NCBI RefSeq assembly: GCF_951230155.1
Contig: NZ_CATNVD010000009.1
Location: 103,420-167,419, forward strand
DNA from: Parablautia sp. Marseille-Q6255
GTDB lineage: Bacteria > Bacillota > Clostridia > Lachnospirales > Lachnospiraceae
Reading direction: 5' to 3'
DNA length: 64,000 bases
Under the pieces are notes generated by a model. That model was not told the DNA's origin, made no database searches, and worked only from the letters and a program-made list of their open reading frames with translations. The position numbers and the translations under genes were made by a program. Positions 16,969-25,887 of this stretch are shown piece by piece (within the stretch, counting starts at the first letter, position 1; each line of letters begins with the position of its first letter).

Positions 16969-18033
16969 ATGAAATTTAAGAAGGCTACGACGACGTTACT
17001 GGCAGCATCCATGCTCGCTACTTCCCTGATGGCAGGTACGCTTACGGTGCAGGCGGATAACGCGAAGGAGATCGCAGTCATGGTCCCAAGTGCTGACCAC
17101 GGCTGGACCGGCGCGGTTCTTACATACGCACAGGAGAAGGTCGATGAGATCAATGAGGAAGGAACATATACGGCAAAGGTTTATGCAGCGACGGATGTAG
17201 AGAACCAGATCCAGCAGGTCGATGACCTTCTCTCCAACACCGACAGCCTGGCAGGTATTGTTATTCTTCCATATGACAATGGCCTTCAGTCCACATTGGA
17301 AAAGATCGCAGCGGCAGATGTACCGTTTGTTCAGTTTGACCGCGTGATCAACAGTGAAGTGATCGATGCGAAGGTTGTTGCAAATGTAAAGGGCGACAAT
17401 GAGGGAATCGGCTATGAGACGGCAAAACGGTTTATTGAGGATGGCCTGACAAAGGATGATTACGTATATGAGATGATCGGTGACAACTCTTCTGTACCGG
17501 AGCTTCGCTCCAAGGGCTTCCGCACCTATCTGCAGGAGCAGGGATGGTCAGACGAGGAAATCGATGCAGTCGTAGTAAAATCAGCAGCAACAGGCTGGAG
17601 CCGTGATACAGGTAAGGAGCTCTTTGAGTCCTGGTTTGGTTCTGCACAGTGTGATCCGTCCAAGAATACATGGATCTTCACACATGATGATGAGATCGCA
17701 ATGGGCGTTCTGGAGTCTCTCAACGGTTCTGCTCTTGATGCAGGAAAGAAAGAGGAGTTCCTTAAGACCTTCAAGAGTTTAAGTGCATCCTCCGGTCTGG
17801 CAGAGATCTACGCAGTCCTCAAAGATAAGCATCAGACGATCGCACTTCCGGAGACGTATGATCTGTTCTCTGTAACGTATGATCCGGCTATGATCAAAGA
17901 GGCAGTTGACGTTATGATCAAGCATCTCAATGGCGACACAGACATCGAGCAGGATTATGTGATCCCGGTATCTGTAGTGGATTCTGAAAATGTAGAAGAA
18001 TACCAGCCGTTTGGAACATACGAAGAGAAGTAA
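16969..18033 (+). CDS. Sugar ABC transporter substrate-binding protein (RbsB/MglB-like)
   Basis: Extracellular receptor of the following importer, 354 aa. ATG 16969 follows AAAAAGGAGGAATTCAT. The signal peptide (about 1-28) ends in VQADN, and no cysteine lies near the cleavage site, unlike typical Gram-positive binding lipoproteins. The mature part has the family 4 fold: IAVMVPSADHGW, VPFVQFDRVI, VANVKGDNEGIGYET and THDDEIAMGVL. It is followed by an intercistronic hairpin and then the RbsA-type ATPase, the usual binding protein-ATPase-permease order. Ligand unknown; the linked catabolic genes suggest a sugar or sugar alcohol. Confidence 0.92.
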   Translation: MKFKKATTTLLAASMLATSLMAGTLTVQADNAKEIAVMVPSADHGWTGAVLTYAQEKVDEINEEGTYTAKVYAATDVENQIQQVDDLLSNTDSLAGIVILPYDNGLQSTLEKIAAADVPFVQFDRVINSEVIDAKVVANVKGDNEGIGYETAKRFIEDGLTKDDYVYEMIGDNSSVPELRSKGFRTYLQEQGWSDEEIDAVVVKSAATGWSRDTGKELFESWFGSAQCDPSKNTWIFTHDDEIAMGVLESLNGSALDAGKKEEFLKTFKSLSASSGLAEIYAVLKDKHQTIALPETYDLFSVTYDPAMIKEAVDVMIKHLNGDTDIEQDYVIPVSVVDSENVEEYQPFGTYEEK

Positions 18034-18049
18034 TTTCCATGAAAAATGA

Positions 18050-18096
18050 GGAGCTGTTGTAAACAGTATCCTGACGGATACGGCTGCAACAGCTCC
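18050..18096 (+). other. Intercistronic hairpin after the binding protein gene
   Basis: GGAGCTGTTG pairs perfectly with CAACAGCTCC, with an inner GTATC/GATAC pair, and no T-run follows. Such hairpins commonly stabilise the binding-protein part of an ABC operon mRNA. Confidence 0.65.
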
Positions 18097-18119
18097 GTTG
18101 AGATTAAAGGAGAAGCACA

Positions 18120-19637
18120 GTGGAATTATTGAGAATGGAGCATATACAGAAATCTTTCTTTGGCGTATCGGTGCTAAATGATGTCTCCTTTTGTGTGGAA
18201 GCGGGCGAGATCCATGCGCTGCTTGGAGAAAATGGCGCAGGAAAGTCTACTTTGATGAATATTCTTGCGGGAGTATACACAAAGGACTCCGGGAAAGTGG
18301 TTTTTGACGGAAAAGAGCTGGCGGATGGTTCCATCTCGGAAGCGGAGCACGCGGGAATTGCTTTTGTGCATCAGGAACTGAACATTTTTAATAATCTGAA
18401 GGTATACGAAAATCTTTTCCTGGGAAAGGAAAAGACGAATACGCTTGGAAAGCTGAAAAAGAAGGAAATGATCCAGGAGGCAGCGGCGCTTCTGGAGGAG
18501 ATGGGGGTGGACATCAGCCCGGTAGCTTTGGCAGGCGGCCTGGATACGGGGAAAAAGCAGCTTTTGGAGATCGCAAAGGCGCTTCACTCCAATGCAAGGC
18601 TCATTATTCTTGATGAGCCGACAACAGCGCTGAACAATGCGGAAATTGAGCATCTGTTTGATATTGTGCGAGGGTTAAAGGAAAAAGGGACTTCTTTTAT
18701 CTTTATTTCCCACAAGATGCCGGAGATCTTCCGGCTTGCGGACCGCTATACGGTCCTGCGCAACAGCCGCTTTATTCACAGCGGAAGGATTTCTGATGTG
18801 ACGGCGGAGGAAGTCACCAGATATATGGTGGGTGAAAGCTATGTAAATAAAGACATGTATGAGGAGCGTCCGCTTGGTGAGGTCGTATTTGAGGCGAAGG
18901 GGATTTGTGGAAACGGTTTCCGGGATGTTGACTTTACGATGAAAAAAGGCGAGATCATAGGCTTCACGGGGCTGGCAGGAGCCGGTGCGTCGGAGGTCAT
19001 GCAGGCGATTTTCGGAGCAGTACCGCTCGAGTCAGGCAGTATCCGCGTATTCGGAAAGGAGCTTCGCGGCGGCAGCATCCATGAGGCGATGAAGCATAAG
19101 GTGGCAATGCTGGCAGCTAACCGGAAGGAAAATTCTGTGCTTGCGGATATGACACTGATGGAGAATACCTACATATCGAGACACACCATAGATGGAAAAA
19201 ATCCTCATATATATAAGAAGAAAGAGATTGAAAAATTTGAGGCTTACAGGAAATCCCTGAATATAAAGGCAAATTCCTATAAGGATCTTATCACCAGCTT
19301 ATCCGGCGGGAATCAGCAGAAGGTGATCCTGGCAAGATGGCTGAATACAGAAGCGGAGATACTTCTTTTTGACAATCCGACGCAGGGTATTGATGTCGGG
19401 GCAAAGGCAGAGATCTACAGGCTGATCTTAAAACTGGCGCAGGCGGGGAAGACGATCATTGTGAATACGCTGGAGATCCCGGAGATTCAGAAGATCGCAG
19501 ACCGGTGTATTGTTTTTTATCATGGGGAGATCGCAGCACGCCTTTCCAGAACAGAGATCACAGAAGAAAAGGTAATGCTGTATGCAACGAATGCAGTATA
19601 TCAAAAGGAAGGAAAGATGGAGGAAGCAAATGGCTAA
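18120..19637 (+). CDS. Sugar ABC transporter ATPase with two nucleotide-binding domains (RbsA/MglA/XylG type)
   Basis: A 505-residue fused ATPase. The first domain has Walker A GENGAGKST (36-44), an unusual signature region LAGGLDTGKKQ, and Walker B LIILDEPTTAL. The second has a degenerate Walker A (GLAGAGASE, normal for this family), signature LSGGNQQKV and Walker B ILLFDNPTQGID. The start is GTG at 18120, 8 bases after AAAGGAGA. Its end overlaps the permease start by 8 bases. It powers the importer together with the proteins at 16969 and 19630. Confidence 0.95.
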   Translation: MELLRMEHIQKSFFGVSVLNDVSFCVEAGEIHALLGENGAGKSTLMNILAGVYTKDSGKVVFDGKELADGSISEAEHAGIAFVHQELNIFNNLKVYENLFLGKEKTNTLGKLKKKEMIQEAAALLEEMGVDISPVALAGGLDTGKKQLLEIAKALHSNARLIILDEPTTALNNAEIEHLFDIVRGLKEKGTSFIFISHKMPEIFRLADRYTVLRNSRFIHSGRISDVTAEEVTRYMVGESYVNKDMYEERPLGEVVFEAKGICGNGFRDVDFTMKKGEIIGFTGLAGAGASEVMQAIFGAVPLESGSIRVFGKELRGGSIHEAMKHKVAMLAANRKENSVLADMTLMENTYISRHTIDGKNPHIYKKKEIEKFEAYRKSLNIKANSYKDLITSLSGGNQQKVILARWLNTEAEILLFDNPTQGIDVGAKAEIYRLILKLAQAGKTIIVNTLEIPEIQKIADRCIVFYHGEIAARLSRTEITEEKVMLYATNAVYQKEGKMEEANG

Positions 19638-20595
19638 ACGGTTAAAAAATTTCTGGCATAATTATAATTATATTATTGTATTCCTTGGGATTTTTCTCGC
19701 GTTTCTGATCATCAACGGTTCTCAGACAACGTGGATGAGTGTGACGAACATCCTTTTGCACAGTGCGATCCTCGGAACGATCGCGCTTGGTATGGGGCTT
19801 GTCGTCCTGACTGGAGACATTGACCTGTCTGTCGGCTCCTCTTTTGTATTTGTGGGAGGTCTGACGATCCTGTTTTATAATAAGACGGGTTCCATCCTGC
19901 TGACAATCCTTTGCGGCGTGATCCTCGGAGCGCTGTGCGGCTTTGTAAACGGTGTTCTGGTAGGAAAGGTCAAGATGCCTTCGTTTATCGTGACACTGGC
20001 AACTATGCTGATCTTCCGCTCAGTATCACAGTATATGATGAATGAGATGGGAGAGACGAGATACCGCATTGACGCAACGAAGGAGAGCTATCAGGCGCTG
20101 TTTAATTTCGGAAACGGCTCGTTTTTGACGATCGCCTATATTGTCCTTGTATTTCTGGCAATGGCGGCGCTTATGGTGTATATCACGACATCTACCAAAT
20201 TTGGAAAGCGCGTGTATGCGATCGGAAGCAATGAACAGGCAGCGAAGCTGGCTGGCGTCAACGTAGTGTGGACACGTATTTCTGTTTTCGTGACCTGCGG
20301 AGCGCTCACAGGGCTGGCAGCGTTTTTGAAGATTGCAAAGGATACGTCCTTTGACCCGGCAACCTCCGGAAAGAACTTTGAGCTTTACTCGATCGCGGCA
20401 GTCGTGATCGGCGGGATCAGTATGTCAGGCGGAAAAGGAAATCTGACGGGGATTATTTTCGGAACCATGTCCTTTACGCTGATCGACAAGATCATCACAG
20501 CGCTTGGTATGAACGCGCTTCTGAACGATACGGTAAAGGGTCTGATCCTGCTGGTGGCAGTAGGAATGCAGATGATACGGAAGCGTTCTGACTGA
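19630..20595 (+). CDS. Sugar ABC transporter permease (RbsC type)
   Basis: A 321-residue membrane protein of the BPD_transp_2 family with 8-10 hydrophobic segments and the diagnostic VLTGDIDLSVGSS motif; AVVIGGISMSGGKGN is the later conserved block. The frame reaches back to 19582, but ATG 19630 follows GGAGG and begins a family-like N-terminus (MAKRLKNFWHNY). A single permease gene is expected, as it acts as a homodimer with RbsA-type ATPases. Confidence 0.94.
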   Translation: MAKRLKNFWHNYNYIIVFLGIFLAFLIINGSQTTWMSVTNILLHSAILGTIALGMGLVVLTGDIDLSVGSSFVFVGGLTILFYNKTGSILLTILCGVILGALCGFVNGVLVGKVKMPSFIVTLATMLIFRSVSQYMMNEMGETRYRIDATKESYQALFNFGNGSFLTIAYIVLVFLAMAALMVYITTSTKFGKRVYAIGSNEQAAKLAGVNVVWTRISVFVTCGALTGLAAFLKIAKDTSFDPATSGKNFELYSIAAVVIGGISMSGGKGNLTGIIFGTMSFTLIDKIITALGMNALLNDTVKGLILLVAVGMQMIRKRSD

Positions 20596-20612
20596 TCGAA
20601 GGATAAAAAATC

Positions 20613-20643
20613 ACCGCAGGATCCGAAAAAGGATCCGGGCGGT
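20613..20643 (+). other. Intercistronic hairpin between permease and dehydrogenase
   Basis: ACCGC/GCGGT and GGATCC/GGATCC pair around a 6-nt A-rich loop. No T-run follows, so it is more likely an mRNA processing or stability element than a full terminator. Confidence 0.6.
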
Positions 20644-20674
20644 CAGGAAAATATAAGAAAGGAAGGAAATAGCT

Positions 20675-21820
20675 ATGAGCAGAGAATTGAGATATGGTAT
20701 GGTAGGCGGCGGGCCGAATGCTTTTATCGGTGACGCGCACAGAAGGTCGATCGCGCTGGACAGCTCCGCGCGCCTTGTGGCAGGCTGCTTCTCCCGGTCG
20801 TATGAAAATACGTGTGAGACGGGAAGACAGCTCCATATCGCGCAGGACCGTCTGTACCATACCTATGAGGAGATGGCACAGAAAGAGAGCGAGAGAGAAG
20901 ACGGGATCGATTTTGTGTGCATCGTAACGCCAAACAATGCGCACTACGAGGCATGCAAGGCATTTCTGGAGGCTGGTATCCATGTATCCTGCGACAAACC
21001 GCTTACTACGACTTTAGAGGAAGCGCGTGAGCTGGAGGCGCTTGCACGTGAAAAAGGACTTTTGTTTATGGTGACATACGGGTACTCCGGACACGTTGCC
21101 TGCAAGCATATCCGTCAGATGATCGACCGGGGGGATATCGGTGAGATCCGTATGATTGCCGGAGAATATATTCAGGGCTGGCTGGCAGGAGATGATATCA
21201 CAGGCAACAAGCAGGGCGAATGGCGTACAGATCCGAAGCGATCCGGAAAGAGCAACTGTCTCGGAGATATCGGAACACATATTGAAAATACAGTAGCGCG
21301 TATGACGGGGCTGAAGATCAAAAAAGTACTTGCAAATATGGAGATCAAGGTGCCGACAAGAGTACTCGATGACAATGATATGGTCATGGTACAGTATGAT
21401 AATGGAGCTTCCGGCATGTACTGGTCCTCCCAGATCGCAATTGGCTGTGACAACGGTCTGCGTGTACGCATCTGCGGCAGCAAAGGATCGATCTTCTGGT
21501 TCCAGGAAGAACCGGAAAAGATCAAAATCGCAAACGTAAATGGCACGGTAACAGAGATCCACAGAGGACATGACTGTATTTATGAAGAGGCCGCCAGATA
21601 TGCACGCCTTCCGTCAGGACATCCGGAGGGGTGGTTTGAGGCAATGGGCAACCTGTACCGCAGCTTTACTCAGTGCATTCTCGCAAAGGAAGAAAACCGG
21701 TTTACAGAAGATATGATTGATTATCCGACCGTTGCAGACGGAGTAGAGGGGCTGGCATTTGTAGAGGCCTGTCTGGCAAGCTCCGATGCGGGCAACGTAT
21801 GGACAGAAATGGAAGCATAA
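20675..21820 (+). CDS. Gfo/Idh/MocA-family NAD(P)-dependent dehydrogenase
   Basis: A 381-residue cytosolic oxidoreductase acting on sugars or inositols. The N-terminal Rossmann glycine motif is VGGGPNAFIG. The family EKP motif appears as CDKPLTTT with Asp in place of Glu, and the active-site region is LGDIGTHIENT, with aspartate and histidine in the usual places. A good ribosome site (AAGGAAGGAAATAGCT) precedes ATG 20675. With the isomerase 23 bp downstream and the ABC importer upstream it forms a catabolic pair typical for myo-inositol-like or keto-sugar pathways. The exact substrate is not predictable. Confidence 0.93.
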   Translation: MSRELRYGMVGGGPNAFIGDAHRRSIALDSSARLVAGCFSRSYENTCETGRQLHIAQDRLYHTYEEMAQKESEREDGIDFVCIVTPNNAHYEACKAFLEAGIHVSCDKPLTTTLEEARELEALAREKGLLFMVTYGYSGHVACKHIRQMIDRGDIGEIRMIAGEYIQGWLAGDDITGNKQGEWRTDPKRSGKSNCLGDIGTHIENTVARMTGLKIKKVLANMEIKVPTRVLDDNDMVMVQYDNGASGMYWSSQIAIGCDNGLRVRICGSKGSIFWFQEEPEKIKIANVNGTVTEIHRGHDCIYEEAARYARLPSGHPEGWFEAMGNLYRSFTQCILAKEENRFTEDMIDYPTVADGVEGLAFVEACLASSDAGNVWTEMEA

Positions 21821-21843
21821 TCAGAAAGAAAAGGAGGATACTT

Positions 21844-22836
21844 ATGGGACGTTTGGTGACATTGACAACCTGCCAGTGGGCAGATATGGAATTTGAGACA
21901 CTGTGTAAAACCGCAAAGGAAATGGGATATGACGGCGTGGAGCTTGCGTGCTGGGGCGCGCACCTTGATCCGGTAAAGGCTGCGAATGACGATGAATACT
22001 GCAAATATATTCTCGATACACTTGACAAGTACGGGCTGAAAATGGAAGCTCTGGCGGCACATATCATCGGACAGTGTGTTGGTGATTACGATGATCCGCG
22101 TCTGGATAACTTTGCACCGTCTGCTCTGGCCGGCAAAAAGGATGAGATCCGCGCATGGGGAATTGAGACTATGAAGGCATGCGCAGTGGCAGCCAGAAAG
22201 CTTGGCTGTAAGGTAGTAACCGGATTTACCGGATCTCCGATCTGGAAATATCTCTATTCTTTCCCGCAGACAACAGAGGAAATGGTAGAGGCTGGTTTCC
22301 AGCAGATCTATGATCTGTGGTGCCCGATCCTCGATGTATTTAAGGAAAATGGTATTCTGTTTGCGCTTGAGGTACATCCGGGTGAGATCGCCTTTGATTA
22401 TTATTCAACGAAACGCCTTCTGGAGAAGTTCGCTGACCGTCCGGAATTCGGACTCAACTTTGACCCGAGCCACCTGATCTGGCAGGGGATCACACCGCAT
22501 CTCTTCCTTCAGGACTTCATGGACAGAGTGTACCACGTACATATGAAGGACGCGGCAGTGACGCTCGACGGCAGAAGCGGTCTGCTCGGATCCCATATTG
22601 ATTTCGGCGATCTGCGCAGAGGTTGGAATTTCCGCTCCCTTGGACACGGCGATGTAGATTTTGAGAATATTATCCGCGTGCTCAATGCAGCAGATTATCA
22701 GGGACCGCTCTCTGTAGAGTGGGAGGACAGCGGCATGGATCGTATTTACGGTGCGACAGAAGCTGCCGAGTTTGTAAGAAGCGTAGACTTCCCGCCATCA
22801 GACGTCAAATTTGACGATGCGATCAAGAGCGACTGA
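21844..22836 (+). CDS. Sugar phosphate isomerase/epimerase, xylose isomerase-like TIM barrel
   Basis: A 330-residue TIM-barrel metalloenzyme of the IolE/IolI/Hyi type. Visible metal-site elements are ALEVHPGE, NFDPSHL, VHMKDA and, near the end, LSVEWEDSG. ATG 21844 follows AAAGGAGGATACTT; earlier in-frame codons overlap the previous gene. It probably isomerises, epimerises or dehydrates the product of the dehydrogenase at 20675. A terminator-like hairpin follows about 80 bp later, closing the sugar island. Confidence 0.92.
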   Translation: MGRLVTLTTCQWADMEFETLCKTAKEMGYDGVELACWGAHLDPVKAANDDEYCKYILDTLDKYGLKMEALAAHIIGQCVGDYDDPRLDNFAPSALAGKKDEIRAWGIETMKACAVAARKLGCKVVTGFTGSPIWKYLYSFPQTTEEMVEAGFQQIYDLWCPILDVFKENGILFALEVHPGEIAFDYYSTKRLLEKFADRPEFGLNFDPSHLIWQGITPHLFLQDFMDRVYHVHMKDAAVTLDGRSGLLGSHIDFGDLRRGWNFRSLGHGDVDFENIIRVLNAADYQGPLSVEWEDSGMDRIYGATEAAEFVRSVDFPPSDVKFDDAIKSD

Positions 22837-22918
22837 TGTATGATAAGAAAAAGAGAGTGAAAGTAACCAGGCGCAGAGCTGCGCAGGAAAACAGAAGATA
22901 GTGAGACGATAATGAATA

Positions 22919-22953
22919 GGCCGGCATGCGGGAGAGATCCTGTATGCCGGTTT
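22919..22953 (+). terminator. Terminator-like hairpin closing the sugar operon
   Basis: CCGGCATGC pairs with GTATGCCGG (one G-U), followed by TTT. The 322-bp gap 22837-23158 otherwise holds only the promoter at 23039-23067; no gene is seen in it. Confidence 0.6.
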
Positions 22954-23038
22954 GACGTATATGGAGATCATACGCGGTAAAACGGGACGTCAGGAATATT
23001 GGTTCTCACAAAAAATATGGCAGACAGGTAAAAGATCA

Positions 23039-23067
23039 TTGTAATTTCTGTGAAATCAGACTATACT
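23039..23067 (+). promoter_or_regulatory. Sigma-A promoter of the amidohydrolase gene
   Basis: TTGTAA, 17-bp spacer and TATACT, about 90 bp before the gene start. Confidence 0.6.
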
Positions 23068-23158
23068 ATGCGTGCTTCGATGTCTGATCACAGGGTGGAG
23101 AATGGTATGATATCGTTTGGCAGAGGATAAAACGGAGATAAGGAAAGAAGGCGCTTTT

Positions 23159-24091
23159 ATGTTTGGCGAATGTCATATGCACATATTTATGAATGGAGTA
23201 AATTACCGCGAAGCGGTGCAGCTTCACAAAAACGGCGTGCAGGAGTCGGATATCCGGAAAAAGCTGGAGCAGTACCAGGCATGCGGGATTACGTTTCTGC
23301 GTGATGGAGGAGACGGACTCGGTGTGTCGGCGCGGGCATCTCGGATCGCGCCGGAGTATGGGATCACGTACCGGACGCCGCTGTTTGCAATTCATAAAAA
23401 GGGACATTACGGGGGGATCGTCGGGCAGGAGTTTGAAGACTGGAGGGAGTATCATCGCCTTGTAAAGCAGGTGCGCGAAGAAGGCGGCGATTTTATCAAG
23501 GTCATGTTTTCGGGGATCATGGATTTTGCCCGGGAGGGGGCGCTGACGGAGCCCTCGCTCTCGCCGGAGGAGATTCGTGAGATGATACATATCGCTCATG
23601 AGGAAGGCTTTGCGGTGATGGCGCACGTAAATGGCGCAGATGCAGTGCGTGCAGCTGTCTGTGCGGGGGTAGATTCGGTTGAGCATGGTAATTTTATGGA
23701 TGAAGACGCTCTGCAGGCGCTTGCAGACAGCGATGCCGTTTGGGTGCCGACGTATGTGACGATCACAAATCTGATCGGGAGCGGCCGTTTTGATGATGCG
23801 GCATTGTACCGGCTGCGCGCACGCCAGGGAGAGATGATCCGAAGGGGCTTTGCGCTTGGGTTGAAGATCGCGCTTGGCAGCGATGCGGGGGCATACCGTG
23901 TGATGCACGGCCAGGGGCTTTTGGATGAGTATGAGGAGATGCGCAGGCTGACAGGAGTGCGTCCGTGCGCAGAAGCCGGAATGGCGGCAGACAAAGAGGA
24001 ATACGCACCACTGTTTTCCGCGCAGGAGCTGGATATGCGTCTTGCACAGGCAGAGGAGGAGATCCGCAGGAAGTTTGTCAGGAGAAAATAA
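23159..24091 (+). CDS. Amidohydrolase-family metal-dependent hydrolase
   Basis: A 310-residue TIM-barrel hydrolase. Metal ligands are readable: HMH near the N-terminus, the lysine in FIKVMFSG, histidines in MAHVNG and SVEHGNF, and aspartate in LGSDAG. ATG 23159 follows GAAAGAAGG; the frame extends to 23117, but those residues precede the first strand. It starts directly with the H-x-H strand, so the usual N-terminal beta-sandwich domain of imidazolonepropionase-like relatives is reduced. Substrate unknown; cyclic amides, dipeptides or imidazolones are common. It stands alone with its own promoter. Confidence 0.88.
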   Translation: MFGECHMHIFMNGVNYREAVQLHKNGVQESDIRKKLEQYQACGITFLRDGGDGLGVSARASRIAPEYGITYRTPLFAIHKKGHYGGIVGQEFEDWREYHRLVKQVREEGGDFIKVMFSGIMDFAREGALTEPSLSPEEIREMIHIAHEEGFAVMAHVNGADAVRAAVCAGVDSVEHGNFMDEDALQALADSDAVWVPTYVTITNLIGSGRFDDAALYRLRARQGEMIRRGFALGLKIALGSDAGAYRVMHGQGLLDEYEEMRRLTGVRPCAEAGMAADKEEYAPLFSAQELDMRLAQAEEEIRRKFVRRK

Positions 24092-24270
24092 TACGGACGG
24101 TTTAAAAAGGACGGTATTTTTACCGTATGCTTTTGAGGGACAAGTATGCACCGGCGGAAAAAAGGCATATACTGGATAGGGAGGGGCCTGCAGTATAAAA
24201 GCGGAAGAAATACGACGTTTGGAAATAAAAAAATACAGAGAAAAAGTGAAAGAAGAAAGAGGTTGTGATT

Positions 24271-25662
24271 ATGGGATACAAAGAAGAGGGACGGCTGACG
24301 GAAGGACCGATCCTTAAGGTACTGACGAGACTGGCGCTGCCGATCATGGCGTCGTCTTTTCTGTCGACTGCCTACAGTATTACAGACATGGCGTGGATCG
24401 GCACGCTCGGCGCGAAGGCAGTCGCGGGAGTCGGCGTGGGAGGTATGTATGTCTGGCTTTCTCAGGGGCTTGCTTCCCTGGCAAGGATGGGCGGACAGGT
24501 GCATGTGGCGCAGGCGCTCGGCAGAGGAGACCGGGAGCAGGCAAAGAAATATTCAGCGGCTGCGATCCAGCTTGTTATTTTTTTCGGGGTGCTCTTTGGC
24601 GCTGTCTGCCTTTTGCTCCCGGATCTGCTGATCGCGTTTTTTGGGATGAAAGATGAAGTGACACTGGCGTATGCAAAAGGGTATCTGATGATCACCTGCG
24701 GCCTGATCGTATTTTCCTATGTGAATTTTACACTTACGGGGCTGTTTACCGCGCAGGGAGATGCGACTACACCGTTCCAGGCAAACTTTGTCGGTCTGAT
24801 CATCAATATGATCCTTGATCCGGTGCTGATCCTTGGGATCGGAATGTTCCCGCGCATGGAAGCAGCCGGGGCAGCGATAGCAACGGTCGCTGCGCAGATG
24901 GTCGTGACGGCGGTTTTTGTGCTGAAGCTTGTGCATCGGGGGAAGAAGGACAATATCCTCCGTGAGATCCGGCTGATGCGCCTGCAGGAAAAGAAATACT
25001 ATACGGATGTCGTCAGGATCGGCGGGCCTACGGCGCTGCAGGGCTCTGTCTACTGTATGATCTCCATGGTGCTTACAAGGATGGTGGCAGCCTTTGGCGC
25101 CGGTGCGGTGGCGACACAGCGTGTCGGAGGACAGATCGAATCCGTATCCTGGAATACGGCAGATGGATTTGCCGCCGCCTTAAATGCCTTTATCGGACAG
25201 AATTTTGGCGCCGGCAAGATGGAGCGCGTAAGGAAGGGATACCGGGCGGCGTTTTCTACGATCGTCGTGTGGGGACTTGGCATGACGCTTTTGTTTGTGC
25301 TGTTCCCAATGCAGATCTCAGGACTTTTCTTCCACGAAGCCGAGGTGCTTCCGGTCGCTGCCAGATATATGGTGATCGTCGGACTTTCTGAGGCATTTAT
25401 GTGTGTGGAGATGATGGCAGTCGGCGCGATATCAGGACTTGGCAGAACGAAGGTATGCAGCGTCATCAGCGTCTGTCTGACTGCGCTGCGCATTCCGCTC
25501 GCACTTGTGTTAAGCCGTACCGGGCTTGGACTTGAGGGGATCTGGTGGGCGCTTACGATTACGAGTGTATTAAAAGGAATCGTGCTGCACCTGACCTTCC
25601 TGCATTTGGCAGGCATGCGGAACAGGCCGGGAAAATGGGGGATTTTCCATAAAAAAAGATAG
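24271..25662 (+). CDS. MATE-family efflux transporter
   Basis: A 463-residue membrane protein with about 12 hydrophobic segments in two MatE halves (ILKVLTRLALPIMASSF at the start; VRIGGPTALQGSVYCM opening the second half). It should export drugs or metabolites in exchange for Na+ or H+. ATG 24271 is preferred over GTG 24265, with AGAAAGAGG at a suitable distance. It is monocistronic between the amidohydrolase and the lipoprotein gene. Substrate not predictable. Confidence 0.94.
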   Translation: MGYKEEGRLTEGPILKVLTRLALPIMASSFLSTAYSITDMAWIGTLGAKAVAGVGVGGMYVWLSQGLASLARMGGQVHVAQALGRGDREQAKKYSAAAIQLVIFFGVLFGAVCLLLPDLLIAFFGMKDEVTLAYAKGYLMITCGLIVFSYVNFTLTGLFTAQGDATTPFQANFVGLIINMILDPVLILGIGMFPRMEAAGAAIATVAAQMVVTAVFVLKLVHRGKKDNILREIRLMRLQEKKYYTDVVRIGGPTALQGSVYCMISMVLTRMVAAFGAGAVATQRVGGQIESVSWNTADGFAAALNAFIGQNFGAGKMERVRKGYRAAFSTIVVWGLGMTLLFVLFPMQISGLFFHEAEVLPVAARYMVIVGLSEAFMCVEMMAVGAISGLGRTKVCSVISVCLTALRIPLALVLSRTGLGLEGIWWALTITSVLKGIVLHLTFLHLAGMRNRPGKWGIFHKKR

Positions 25663-25746
25663 CATTTCCAGTATTTTCATGCTATTAAGAAGAGATTACG
25701 AAAATATTAATATTGCGCTTGAGACAGGGAATTGTCAGTATGTGAC

Positions 25747-25775
25747 TTGCAGGAATCGCCAAGGCGTGGTATGAT
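25747..25775 (+). promoter_or_regulatory. Sigma-A promoter of the second SH3 lipoprotein gene
   Basis: TTGCAG, 17-bp spacer and TATGAT, a near copy of the promoter in front of the related lipoprotein at 6581. Confidence 0.65.
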
Positions 25776-25784
25776 GGCTAAAAT

Positions 25785-25808
25785 GGTATTGATTCAATAC
25801 CTGTTTTT
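25785..25808 (+). terminator. Terminator-like hairpin at the very 5' end of the lipoprotein leader
   Basis: GGTATTG-ATT-CAATACC followed by TGTTTTTTG. It begins within a few bases of the expected transcription start, so it is either a 5' stabilising hairpin or a start-proximal attenuator. It is unlikely to terminate the upstream MATE gene, since the promoter lies in between. Confidence 0.5.
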
Positions 25809-25887
25809 TGTGTTTTCGTTTCTGGAGGGGAGACGGAGCGCACACAGCAGTTTCACGAAACGGGAGTAATAGAATGGAGGGTGTGAC

